Assembly: GCA_964035545.1 (NCBI GenBank)
Contig: OZ037768.1
Location: 14,260,175-14,324,174, forward strand
Length of the DNA stretch: 64,000 nt
From: Bugula neritina
Taxonomy: Eukaryota > Bryozoa > Gymnolaemata > Cheilostomatida > Bugulidae
Direction of reading: 5' to 3'
A program made the translations under genes and the position numbers. Below the pieces are notes generated by a model. That model was not told where the DNA came from. It worked only from the letters and a program-made list of their open reading frames with translations, and searched no databases. Positions 22,723 through 34,189 of the stretch are shown piece after piece. Numbering within the stretch: position 1 is the first letter of the stretch; each line of letters starts with the position of its first letter.

Positions 22723-22985
22723 GTATGCCTGGGGTAGGCACCTTCGTTGAGCTGTAACTCGTCTGGAAAGTGACGAGTGCTCCGACATTGGCCCGCGTGC
22801 TGGTAAGCACCCTCTCTCTTTATAGCTGACTAGATGTGTGTGTTCGATCACCCTGTTGTCTTCTGTATGTAAATGTTGTCGTACTCAACTATTTCTCTTC
22901 TTACTCTTTGTGGGTTTACTTATGTATGTTTTTCTTTTTGGATTATTGTATAGTTTTTCATTATGTGTTTTTTTTATTGTGTTAT

Positions 22986-23020
22986 CAGAAAGTAGGGCTT
23001 TCTGCTGGGGGGGGGGGCGG
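22986..23020 (+). other. Polypurine tract with upstream hairpin, element 2
   Basis: CAGAAAGTAGGGCTTTCTGC is followed by a long G run and CGG directly before the 3' LTR. AGAAAG pairs with CTTTCT. Confidence 0.75.
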
Positions 23021-23373
23021 TGTAGTGAGTAGTGCAAAGTACAAATACGGGAATCGCCCTCTCTCTACTCTTGGAATACTAAGACCCTTATGTAGCAACC
23101 AATTAGCAGCTCCGGAAGATATGCTTCCGATTCACGTGACACTTCCCGGGTTATTAACATTATATCACGTTGTTGTAAGCGGAGGCTTGAAGTAGTAACA
23201 TGTGTTAGTAGTTGACTGATGTATAGGATAATTTGATGTGATGTTTGTTTTATGCTTTATTGTGGATAATAAATATAATTACTCGACAGCTACCCTAGTA
23301 ATTACTAGCAGAATAACCAACTAACTATACGCAAGTAGATAACTCACGCTCAGTAATTGCACAAATTACTACA
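23021..23373 (+). repeat. 3' LTR of element 2 (353 bp)
   Basis: Same length as the 5' LTR with one substitution. Followed by ATAC. Confidence 0.95.
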
Positions 23374-23377
23374 ATAC

Positions 23378-26057
23378 TACAAAACATGCAGCTTGCAGTA
23401 TTTATTTGGGCTTCATTGTGTAATGATTCATATAATTTTTGAATAAAGTAACTTGAAAAGTACTGATATCATGGCCCCCAGCTTAAGCTAAATTTCACAA
23501 AATAACCCTCACTACGAGAATATTTCAGTTCAGTGGCTAGTTGTTATTTGTTTAGTGGTATAAGAGCCTAGTCTCCACTCTCCACTCTATTATGCTATTT
23601 CTTCTTGCCTCTTGGTTGATTTATATTGTAAGGATGACTTTTATAGGTATGTAATAATAGAAATGAGCATCGGTCATTAACATAGAAAAGATAACTCTGC
23701 AGCTTTTACTTCGCCCCATTTTACCTATAGAACTTCTCGTAATTATATCACACCATTGAACAAAGGGAAGTAAAGCAATAAAGTTGAAAATATGAATTTA
23801 TTTTAGATGCTGGACTTGGTTACAGTTTGGTCTGCGAGCACTATAATATAGTTTATTATGTATTATTTTTTTGTAATTTTGCAATTTCATTATCTCTTAT
23901 CAATAGTTTAGCATATTAATATAAAGGAAATAATATGATGCTCCTAGTCATTTTAATTTTATAATATTTCAGTAGAATGTTCGAGACGCGAAACTTCGAT
24001 TTCGGAAAGTCCACAGCCTGTGGTTTACCTAGTATCAAATAAATTGCTATAGGCGCAGCTTACCTTATCAATTCTATATTAGCGGTTGAGCCCATACGAA
24101 TAACTTTTTTGTAATCTTAGATTCTCAACTACAAAACCTCAATGTTGCTGAATCACCCAACAATTACAAACACTAGTCACAGGGCTTAGACTGTAATTGT
24201 TGGTTCTTCTCTTGTTTTTCCTCAACTCTTTGTGACTACTGTAATGAACAGTGTCTATGAAATACTCATTCTGATACTGCAATACATTTAATTTTATTTA
24301 AACTTCGTAGGCTTGAAGTTAATTAATATTATTTAATATTTTGTGAAAAAGCAGACTGAGACCCGGTCTGAGAGTGAGAGTGAGTCAGTGACTGTCACTG
24401 TGAGTCTGAGAAGTGAGATTAAAACTCAGTTTAACTTTTAAGTTTCAGATTGAAATTGTCTTTGTGATACTGATTCAGATTGTCATTCACATTTAGTTTC
24501 ACATTGTGATTCAATCGCAATATGAATCATTGAATGTGATTCAATCTGAATCACTGATAGTCAAAGTGATACTCTGATAGTGATAGTAATGTGATAGTGA
24601 TTGTCACAAACTCAAACTGACAAAGTGAGTGATTCGGATTGTTATTAATATTATCATCATTAGTTTGTCATTCAAAACGAGTGGTTCGTTCACATTTCGA
24701 TTGTCATTGTGATACTGATAGTGATAGTGATTATGTTATTGTTAACATTATTAATCATAATGATATTGATATTGCGTACAACTACAAGTAAATGTATTGA
24801 CTATTGAGTATTACTATGGGTATCATAATCAATAAATTTTTTTAATACTTAAAGTTAATAGTGATTATTAATTCATTATTAATCGCCTACAATATCAGTA
24901 ATAGTATTACTAATACTAATACTATTAGTATTAGTATGACTATGAGTATGTAGTTGACTAATTGTATGATGCCGATAGTCATAGTAATATCACTGATAGT
25001 CATAGTTACTTAGTGATAGTCTTAGAGCTGGCGATAGTCATAATAACTATGATAGTGTATACGGGGATGGATCATTATTCCAAAGGCCCATTGCTCCGAA
25101 GGTCCATTAGTTTAAAAAATGTTGCCTATTATAAATTTACACACGTTTATCGGTTTATGGCAAGCCATTTTTGGGGTTTGAACCTGAAATATATTAACCA
25201 CAATGTGACAAAAAGGTTCCAACAAGACTGAATATGTTGGATGTACAAAGTGTACATTTGACCAACGTTGTATTGGCAATAAGATTTGACCACACTGACA
25301 CATTGCCTATAAAATCGTATTAGTTCTATGGAAATAGGAGTGTTGCGCTACATCCATGGCATCAGCCTGGAAGAGCACAGAATTTTCTTCATCTGCAATT
25401 TGTCAGACTGAAAGTTCAATTATTTTAAGTGCAAAAGATATAAAAAAAAAGAATATTGAGTTAACTGTCAATTTTAAAAATATATTATGTAAATATTTCA
25501 TGAATATTTAAATTTCGATTTGGTAAAATGTTTATGAATTTGATGTTTCCAGTAAAAACCTGCACACGAGAGCAGCCTTTAAAACTTGTTGTGCACACTT
25601 AAAATCATAATCTCACGCAAGGATTATGCTTTAAAAAGCAATCAGTTAGTCATTTGTTTTGTCCATGTTAATTTTATCATTTTTGCATCTGGATCTTAAT
25701 AATAGGCATATTGTAATGAAAACTGCAATAAGTATTTATATTCTCAACATTTGATAAGCTTTATGTAAAACTTTTTTTTCATGATCACTGATTCATGTTG
25801 GCTGCAGAAGTTTTGAGTAAATCCTACAGCCTAAAGTTGAGTTGAATTGTTACAAATATCAAGACTAAAATTACAATAATCATAGCATTTTTCTTCCTTC
25901 TGACTTCAAAATATAATAATTTTAGTCATGTGCAGTATGCTATTTCAACTATTGGCTACAAATATCAAACTTGGTCAAAAATATTTTGTTAGCCCAATTA
26001 TAAAACTCATTCTTCTTTATGTCATGTTATACATAACTGTTACAAGCCAATTTTGTT
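23378..26057. repeat. Intergenic AT-rich DNA with a GTGATAGTGATT-type low-complexity block
   Basis: No gene seen. 24360-24960 is cryptically simple (GTGAGAGTGAG, TGATAGTGATAGTG, ACTAATACTATTAG words). The last bases end in a probable splice acceptor (TTTGTTTCTAG at about 26062) ahead of the CNC gene start codon, so a 5' untranslated exon probably lies somewhere in this stretch. Confidence 0.5.
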
Positions 26058-26091
26058 TCTAGGTGAACCTCATAGCATTTGATGATAAAGG

Positions 26092-29000
26092 ATGAGACGT
26101 AGGTGGAAATCTCTACTTTCTGAGAGTTTGGTGCATTTAGCTGTAGTACTTAGCTTGCTTCGTACTGACTTGCGAGTATATCTCAGAAGATATTCACATC
26201 ATCCAGAGGTACAACAAGCACTGCTCGGACATTCTGTTGGTTTGCAGTTATCAAATAATCATCATCAAAGTTTGTATCCCTCCCATAAGTATGTTGAGGA
26301 TGGCGATTATATTTTGAATGAAATCAATAGGCTAACCAGGTCACCATTTCATGATCAAAGATTTGAAATTAATTCTCATGGCACAGTATCAGCATGGCTT
26401 CTTACAGAGGATCAGTCATCCTGTTCTTCAAGTCCACCAGCTGCTGGTGGTTCGACTGAGAATGAGCTGAGTGTACAGGTATGCTGGAGGTTTTATTTAT
26501 TTATCATTTGTGTAATTTCCAAACATTAGCTGTAAATACAGCAGCTGTAGATCAGTTGTGCTGTCAAAAATCAATTGCTGTCTTTGCTAAAACATGTGGG
26601 GGGGGGTAATTAATATACATTGTACTTTATGTTATAGTATTTTAATGTATGCTCCTGTTTTATTCACCTTATGCTAACCTATGTGTTACTATATAAGTAC
26701 ATATAGAGTAACTGAATATATGTATAAAACATTTAAATATAATTACAAACTCTTATGACTTGTAATGTTTTGTTTACCATTGGTGTAAGTATTTGCTGAA
26801 GAAAATTTTTGAAAACTCAAATTAAGACAAATACTTAGTCTGTATAGGAAGTCAGCAAAACTATTGTTTGAATTTTAGTAATTTTTCTAATTTGATAGAT
26901 AATTGATCTTACAAGTATTTTGTTAAATAATTCTATCTGGTCACTGATGCATGTTTTGGCTGTGAGTTTATCCTGGTAAAATAGTTTAGCCAGTGTATGT
27001 TTTTCTACTCTTGAAATTTGCAGGATGTTGAGTTAATAGAACGATTATGGAAGGAAGACTTGGAGTCAGGGGTTAGCCACAGTGCCATTGAATGCAGTCC
27101 CAAGGCCTTGGTGAGCAGCAGATTAGATTAAAGACTTTCAAATATCTGCATAGTTGAATTAGTTTTATTCTTACTATGATGAGCAAGAAAAAAGCACCAA
27201 GTTCAAGCTGAATTATTTAACTTTAGGTCTAATTAAATTTGTGTTTGATAGGCTGACACCTATCCAGACTTTATGGCTGAAGACACTAATGATGTTGATG
27301 TGCCATTCCCTGCAGACTTTTTTGGAGATAGCAGGGGTATTCCATTGACAGGTTAGTTGAGAATTGCTTGAAACAGCACTAAGGTTGTGCTCACTGAGAG
27401 CAGTGGGAGGGGGGGGGCTGGGGTTACAAGCACTGCACTTAATGACCCCCAACTTTGTGCTGTTGCAGGTTAGTCACTCACTAATTATATTTGTGCATCA
27501 TCTGCCTTTGCCTGATTAAACCTGCCTTATCAAAGTTGGCAGTATTTCCATTGGGTATTTCTGGCATCCAAACTGATTTGTAACTCACAGCTACCTTAAT
27601 CAAGTGTTCCTAACAAATAAATCATAAGTTCCAATAAGATTCTGATCATGACACATGAAGCTTTCATCAGCTGGCATTTTAGCTGGTATATTATGTAATG
27701 GTGCAGCCCCCTTTTTATTTTCATTAGGCAATACCTTTTAAATGTGTGACTACTAGTACGTTTTAGAATTTCATAGGGTGTTGGCTGTTGATAAAACACA
27801 TAATGTTGTATTATATAATCACATCACTCAATATATGTTTTGTATAGAAAAATATATCATTAATATAATATAAAGCATGCTTTGTGTCAATACAGTTTAT
27901 AAATCTCCACTAATGCATATTTTGACTCGACTGATTTGCTTTGTTTATACAGTAGACCTATCAAATGCAGCTGCGAGACCACACCCACCCTACAACACTC
28001 AGTCCTCTCTGCAACGTGACCTGCTGGATTTAAGTGCTCTGTCTGGGTCATCTCAAGTCTCTCCATTGCCAAATTATAATACTTCAACCAATCATTTCAT
28101 GTGGCAGCCAACAATTGATGAACCGCCTAATAACAATATTTTGCAAGAAAATTTTTATCCCAACAATACAGGTAGTTGTTCAAGTATATTATTATTATCG
28201 CTAAGCTATGCATACTGTATTACTTCATGCACTGACAATTGGTCACTATTATTTGTAATCTACTATAAACTCATCAGAAGTGACAAGTTTGAAGTGCCAG
28301 TTAAGTAAGTTATGTATATATATTTGTATGACTCAAGATGGCAATGGAAGCTATAAGAATAACTCGTTCCAGTAGTATACTTGCAATCTACATTGGCAGG
28401 ACTATACAAATTGCTTGTTCACTTTTAGTTTCCATTCTTTATTATTAGCAGTTTGAATGTTTAATAATTTTTGTGTTAGATCTTCCTTGGGAAATCAGCG
28501 ATTCAGAAATTGAACCTGGATTTCGTTCAGAAATTGAATCTGGATTCTTAGAAGAAACAGCCTTTGATAATGATGTCTTCAGAGATCCAATTTACTCAAG
28601 TTTGCAGCCACCGTTAAATATTCTACTTGATGATATGGATGTAGAGTTTGATTTAAGTTCAGTAGATGATTTGGGCAAGTTGTGGGATGTTAGTGGCAGC
28701 ATAAGTGGAGATTCAGCCGTTTCTTTGACAGATAGCCCTCAGCATGTAAGTCTTATAGCATATTGTAGATAACTACACGCACTCACAGCAATCTCTCCAT
28801 GTCCACTCTGCTCCCACAGATCTATGCAAACTACTGCACTCAATCATCCATAACTGAAGCTGCTGATAGAACCATTCCACTCACACCTTCTTGATTATGT
28901 ATTCACAATATATGTATTTATTACACACATACTACTGTATTTACCAATCACATTGTTTGTAATATCACACTTGCCACACCTATATTGCCAGAGCAAATAT

Positions 29001-31549
29001 TTTGTATTACTGGAACCAAATTTACTCGAATTATGGTTGTGCTCCCTGCATCACAAGGGTTATAACTGTTGACAAATTCAAAATTGTGACATAACCAGAA
29101 GCAAAATAACTCAGTTATTATTAATGCAAGCTGACTGCTATTTTTGCTAGACACGCCATTTGAATCTTGTAAGGAAAAGTTTTGTTGATTCTCACCATTG
29201 GTATCAGTTGTCCCAACAGATGTAATTGTTCAATTTATATTTCGAGAACCAGTTTTACCAGTTTTTTAAAAATGGTGAATGTTTTATTAGCTAGAAATGC
29301 AAATAACTAGACTCGCCTTTCTAGCATTGATCAAGTTTTGTAACTTTGCACATGTTTTGTTTCGTTTCGTTGCTGTGAATGTTCGATGCCTTTTATATAA
29401 AAAGTGTTTTGAGTATTTACCTCCAAAAGGAGGCTTGATGGCAGATCTCAATCCATTTCAGCTGACAGCCGAGAAAGTGAAGCTGGTAGAAAATTAAAAT
29501 TTTTCATTGATATTCTTAGGTATCTGAACAGTCTATCACTTTCTCTTCCTAGCTTTTAAACTAGATTATAAAACAGTCTCAGTGAATCTAGTTGCTGATT
29601 CATTGGGGAGAGTCAGCAAGTTGTCCCCCCTCTCTCCTTTGACACCAATAACAATATTTTTCAGAGTAATACAAAGCCAGTTTTGGTTCTTGTTTTCATT
29701 TCTAGCATTAGTTAATTGAATTAACTTTAGCAAGATACAACTGGTTACAATAATGAAAACATAAGCTGCTCCCAGAAAATGTTTTGCAGTGTTTTGGTTG
29801 GTCTGAGTCAAGCCCTAAAATTGTTACTAGTACTATATTATATCGTAGTAGGTGAGCTTGTGCAGTTTTTTATATAATACACTGGTGGGATGTGCATGCC
29901 AGCTCTATACATGTATTATGTTGAAACTTATCATTAATAATCCATGTTATACAAAAATCTTAGATATATTTCAAATATGTATAACAATTACTTGTGTGAT
30001 ATATACAGACATGTGTAGTTTGTTTATGTGGATGAATGCAATTAAATATATTATATCTTTAGAGCTGGGTAGACCCATTGTCTGACATCAGCAGTGAAAA
30101 TTACTCCATCTCTGATGATCTGTTAGGATTAGAAGATGGAGCTACAGGTTATAGTGAAACTAAACAAGAGGCCTACTATGATAATGGCTTTTTTGATTTT
30201 GAAGCTTATTCTCAGCCAACAAAGTCCGATAAGAGTGCGATAATGCATGACCATACTTATGGTGCTCCTCCAGGAGGCCAGCCACATGTCCGTAAAATGG
30301 ACATTAAGGTAAATTCTAGCCTATTATTTGTTTTGAGTGCGATACATGTAGTATTCCATATTTGAAAACAATACAAGGGCTTTTTATAAAAGTTGCCTGA
30401 AATTAAACCTTTGTTGCCTAAGCTATTGTGCACTTTATCAAATTTTTCTATTTATGATTAGTCTATAGTTCTGTGTAGAGTTATCCATATACATAATGTA
30501 TGTTATAATTTTTTAGACTACTAAAGTACCCAGTAGAGGGTTGGTTCATGATGAAGCTATGCGCAAAAGGTTGAATATTCCCTTTTCTGTTGATGCTATC
30601 ATAAACATGCCTTTAGACCAGTTTAACTCCCTTATAAAAAAACATCAGCTTACATCAAAGCAAACTACCCTAGTAAAAGATATTAGAAGGCGTGGCAAGA
30701 ATAAGGTATTCGATTAATATTTTGATAGTCATCATTTGCTACTAAGAAAATCTCATAAACAAGTTTTGTGGTAGTTGTTGGGAGTTATGTTCTTGTTTGT
30801 GGAAAAAAGCATGAAGTGACAGCAAAAATAAGATTTAAAGCCAACTAAATTGTCACATTTAAAGATGCTGAAATTCTGTTCTGTGCAGTTAAAAAATTAA
30901 CATTGAATGGTATGTAGTTTTTTTAAACCAGTCTTGTAAATTTTGAGTAATGATACACATTTTAACCAAGTTTTTTATTGGCTATTTGCTTATTTGTGCT
31001 GACTACAAACTTTCTGTTTTTTATGAAGTTAAAAATAAGGTTTAAACATAGTGATAATTATGTGCCTTGCTCATGAAAACAGAAACAATCCAAAGTTGTT
31101 TTCTTTAAAAGAAAATTGTTCTCCATTGCTCACCTTTGGTCACATTCAACTTGTCACTACAATAAGTAGTCAACAAAATTATTTTACTATTTCTCCTATT
31201 GATTATGTTTGTGATATTTTAGATGGCTGCCCAAAATTGTCGAGAGAAAAGAGTGGGTGCATATTCTGAAATGGAAACTGAAGTTGAATCGCTACAGTCT
31301 AAACGAGATGTTCTGCAACAAAAGAAAACTCTCTTGTTAAATAAGTCAACAGAACTCAGAAAGCACATAGACATTATGTCTGCGGAGATATTTCGTACCC
31401 TTCGTGATGAAAATGGTGTTCCTTATGACAACACTCAGTTTAGTCTAGAAGTTGGTGCGAATGGGGAAATTGAACTAGTATCCACCAATCAATCGTCTCG
31501 AAAATCTCAAAACTCAAAAAAGAGAGACAGTAGCAAGCGAAGGCGTTAA
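26092..31549 (+). CDS. NFE2L1: CNC-bZIP transcription factor, NRF1 (NFE2L1)-like, eight exons
   Basis: CNC factors bind antioxidant-response elements with small Maf partners. NRF1-type members are ER-anchored and switch on proteasome genes. Exons: 26092-26478, 27024-27110, 27252-27351, 27953-28171, 28480-28745, 30063-30308, 30517-30705, 31223-31549. All are GT/AG with matching phases, giving 606 residues. Residues about 10-32 (ESLVHLAVVLSLLRTDLRVY) resemble the NRF1 N-terminal ER anchor, and VSAWLLTEDQ resembles its EVNAWLVHRD. Exon 2 (DVELIERLWKEDLESGVS) matches the Neh2 DLG-type element. Acidic exons 3-6 include a DSAVSLTDSP degron-like stretch and HDHTYGAPP. The CNC domain (RKRLNIPFSVDAIINMP) runs into the basic region (DIRRRGKNKMAAQNCREKR) and leucine zipper, then RDENGVPYDNTQFSLE, and a basic tail. 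No clear ETGE motif is visible. Confidence 0.92.
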
Positions 31550-31840
31550 ATATCTAACCAAGATAGTTTTTATTTTGTGAACAATATCAGGCTGGTGTTG
31601 AATCTGATGTTCTATTTTGTATATAAATGTATAATATTATATGTTTCATTATTATTATCATTATTATTATTGTGAGGGTTCCTGCCATTCTAATCTTCAT
31701 ACTAAACCCTATTACATTGCCAATCACAATGTCTATTATACTTTCATGCTCAAGTTGAGAGACTTAAATTAAGCATATTTTATTATCGGTTTTGTGTTAC
31801 TTGTTTATGTGTCTCACTTGACAGTTACATTGTAATTTGT

Positions 31841-31846
31841 AATAAA
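31841..31846 (+). terminator. Poly(A) signal of the CNC-bZIP gene
   Basis: AATAAA about 290 nt after the stop codon. The interval 31550-32490 is 3' untranslated and intergenic sequence with no further gene seen. Confidence 0.6.
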
Positions 31847-32490
31847 ATTATAGTCAATGAATCACCAGTGAAATAATCTTCTGTTGGACATGACAATATA
31901 TGGTATCTGCGATTGATGGTGTTGTACTATTTAAAGCTACTTTGGGTGGTCCTAAAACTGGTCAAGTGAATATTCACATACCTAGTCAATAGGTCTGTGG
32001 GTATTCTTAGGTGCAGGCACTGTCAAAACCACCAACAGTGCTTAGTACAATTGCATGGTCCCTCCCTACTTCATTTGGTAGATGGCAGTTGGCTTATGAA
32101 ACGTTTGTCTGCACGCAACGATGGTACTGGATTGCTTGGTAGCAGTAGCAGGTGGATAAACCTGACAGCTGACTATACTTGAAAGACCAAGTGTAAGGCA
32201 GCATTGACTAGTAGTTTTACTTTGTTTATTAAGTTTACTTCATCACATTGAATTCTGTTTACTTACAAAAAGTTGGGTTAAGAATCCATAACAGAATGAC
32301 CGTTCAATCATTCAGACAGAAACCTACTCCACCTTGCTGTCAAAACTTCATGAATTACTTCCGACAAGTACGATATAAAGTAAACTTGGTATTTGCTTAA
32401 AGTCTGGGGCAAAATGGTTGATTTGAGTTCATATTTGTGAGATATTGTCTTAAGATACTTTTAAAACTAGAAATTGTCAACTAAACATAT

Positions 32491-32792
32491 TATGTTTTCC
32501 AGAATTAGGGTAGATGTGCAACCAAGAGAGTCTGCTTACTACTAGAGAGACTTCACCGTGATAAGTCGAGTAGATGTTGTTATATTTCGATACAAGAATA
32601 CATAATAATAAAGTTATACAACAGTTAAAAATACACGCATCTATTTAGTTTACTACACTATCTTCAACTGGGCTAGTAGCGCGAAGCTACTACTATTACT
32701 CATGAGCAGCCTAGCTAATTGGTTAATACATTGTTCCGGGTCAATACGCAACCTTGCGTATTGTGTTACTGGTAGCTCCACGAGCCACCACA
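32491..32792 (-). repeat. 3' LTR of element 3 (302 bp)
   Basis: In element orientation it begins TGTGGTGGCTCG and ends GGAAAACATA. Confidence 0.95.
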
Positions 32793-32823
32793 CTGCCCCC
32801 TCCAGCAGAAAGCCCTCTTTCTG
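32793..32823 (-). other. Polypurine tract with hairpin, element 3
   Basis: Minus strand: CAGAAAGAGGGCTTTCTGC then TGGAGGGGGCAG, directly before the LTR, as in the other two copies. Confidence 0.75.
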
Positions 32824-33069
32824 ATAAAATATAATTCACATAAAAAAACGTATACTTCGTTGGGCTGAGAGAGGACAATATAAAAGTATATACAAAAACC
32901 AACTGATTAGATATACAAGTATATATATAAAAAAAATATGCACAATATGTAATATGTAAAAGAAAGTCCTATTTACATGTAGAGTACGTGCCACCATAAC
33001 GGTAGGGAATGCCACAGAGAGGTAGGGGAAGAGTAGTATGGAGTTGGAGATAGACTCATGTCAATCGTG

Positions 33070-33185
33070 GGCCGCCCGCTTCATGCGTTTAATAGACTCC
33101 TGTAGATACTTGAGTTCACTGGATGCAGCATGCACACGCGGGGCCAGTCTATACACTTCATGCACTAGTTCGTTTGCCCTAGCTT
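33070..33185 (-). pseudogene. Out-of-frame coiled-coil tail of ORF3, element 3
   Basis: One frame away from ORF3 the minus strand encodes REVEARANELVHEVYRLAPR then ELKYLQESIKRMKRAAHD and a stop. It aligns with the corresponding segments of elements 1 and 2. The frame offset relative to ORF3 differs from that in element 1. Confidence 0.6.
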
Positions 33186-34189
33186 CTACTTCACGTAAGT
33201 TGCGGGCCAGACGGGACGACGAGAGAAAGTCTGCTGTCTGTGCCTTTTTCGTTCTGAAGACGGAAGTGGAGGAGGGAGTGTATACGCCTTCGTGTCTACC
33301 CTCTGTAGTACGACACGGGGAAGTGTATGCGGTTGGCGTAGAGGACTGTGAGGTGGAGAGTTAGTTGATTTTGTAGGCTTATCCATGATTTCAGAGATGA
33401 TGGGTCGAGGGGAGGGAAAGCCTTGTTCCAGGCGAGACAGCCGAGCTGGGTCGGTGATGAGGGGTCTGATGGCGTTGAGGAATGCGGGATATGATGATTC
33501 GTCTACTTCGTAGACGTGTCCTTGAAAGCACTGCATAGTGTGTTGGTGACGCAGTAGATAATCACGATTGTAACTATATTCTCCGCAGGGGCAGAACGTG
33601 GTGATGTAATGCTGCGGCAAGTGTACTTTCAGCCTGCGGTGGGTTGTAAACCGCTGCTGACATAGGTGACATTCGCGGTTACTGTCACCTCCTCTACGAG
33701 TCTTAATCTCTTTCTCCTTGGCAGGGGTAATCCAGTTAGAGGTTGCTTCCAACTGGGGTGGCAGTTGTCTGGTTGTGGAAGTTGTTGGGGCCGGCTCTGG
33801 GTCCCACGCCATCTCTAGAGAAGGCATGCCCGGAGAGACGGGCGCGAGTGTGTCTACAAAAGTAGAATTATTGTTAGATCGCGGTGGATCTTTACAACAT
33901 AATTCTAGTGACTGTCGACTGTTACTAGCCTGAGAGTCACAACTTTTGGAATGCACTCGAGGAACCAGTGAATCATGTGTGGACTGACCAAGAACAGTGT
34001 CTAGCTCCAGGTCTAACAGACCGTCGGCCATTACAGTGTCCTCATCGTCATTCACATGAAACGTGGTTCCCAGTAATTCTGATTCAATCTGATGAATTAG
34101 TTCAGAATTTACTGGCATCGAGCCCGTTTCCATGAATAGGAATACAAGACTTATACTGGCTTACCTGTGAACTCGGTATTAATGTCCAT
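33186..34189 (-). CDS. ORF3 of element 3: spliced C2H2/C2HC zinc-finger protein
   Basis: Predicted exons are 34165-34189 (ATG, MDINTEFT, exactly 25 nt, donor CACAG|GTAAGC) and 33186-34078 (acceptor GAATCAG), joining in phase 1 to give 305 residues. Without splicing a 315-residue frame starts at 34133. Features: acidic N-terminus (VNDDEDTVMADGLLDLELD), LELCCKDPPRSNNNS, C2H2 finger C-x2-C-x12-H-x3-H (CHLCQQRF...HLPQH), then C-x-C-x12-H-x5-C (CPCGEYSYN...C), then SSYPAFLNAIRPLI, VVLQRVDTKAYT and a basic end. It is about as similar to the element 1 protein as the pol proteins are, which suggests constraint. No membrane segment is seen. Confidence 0.75.

Larger units (their letters stand above)
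17663..23373 (+). mobile_element. Ty3/Gypsy element 2, internally deleted, very young
   Basis: Two 353-bp LTRs (17663-18015, 23021-23373) differ at one base (CCCGTGAC versus CACGTGAC) and are flanked by ATAC duplications (17659-17662, 23374-23377). Inside are an intact gag, an open protease region, an integrase zinc-binding remnant, the pol tail and ORF3. RT, RNase H and the integrase catalytic core are missing, so it must have been moved by another element's enzymes. It also carries a 343-bp MITE. Confidence 0.95.

Noticed and set aside
33186-34133. Host zinc-finger gene
   Set aside because: It lies between pol and the 3' LTR on the element strand and has homologues at the same place in elements 1 and 2, so it belongs to the retrotransposon.
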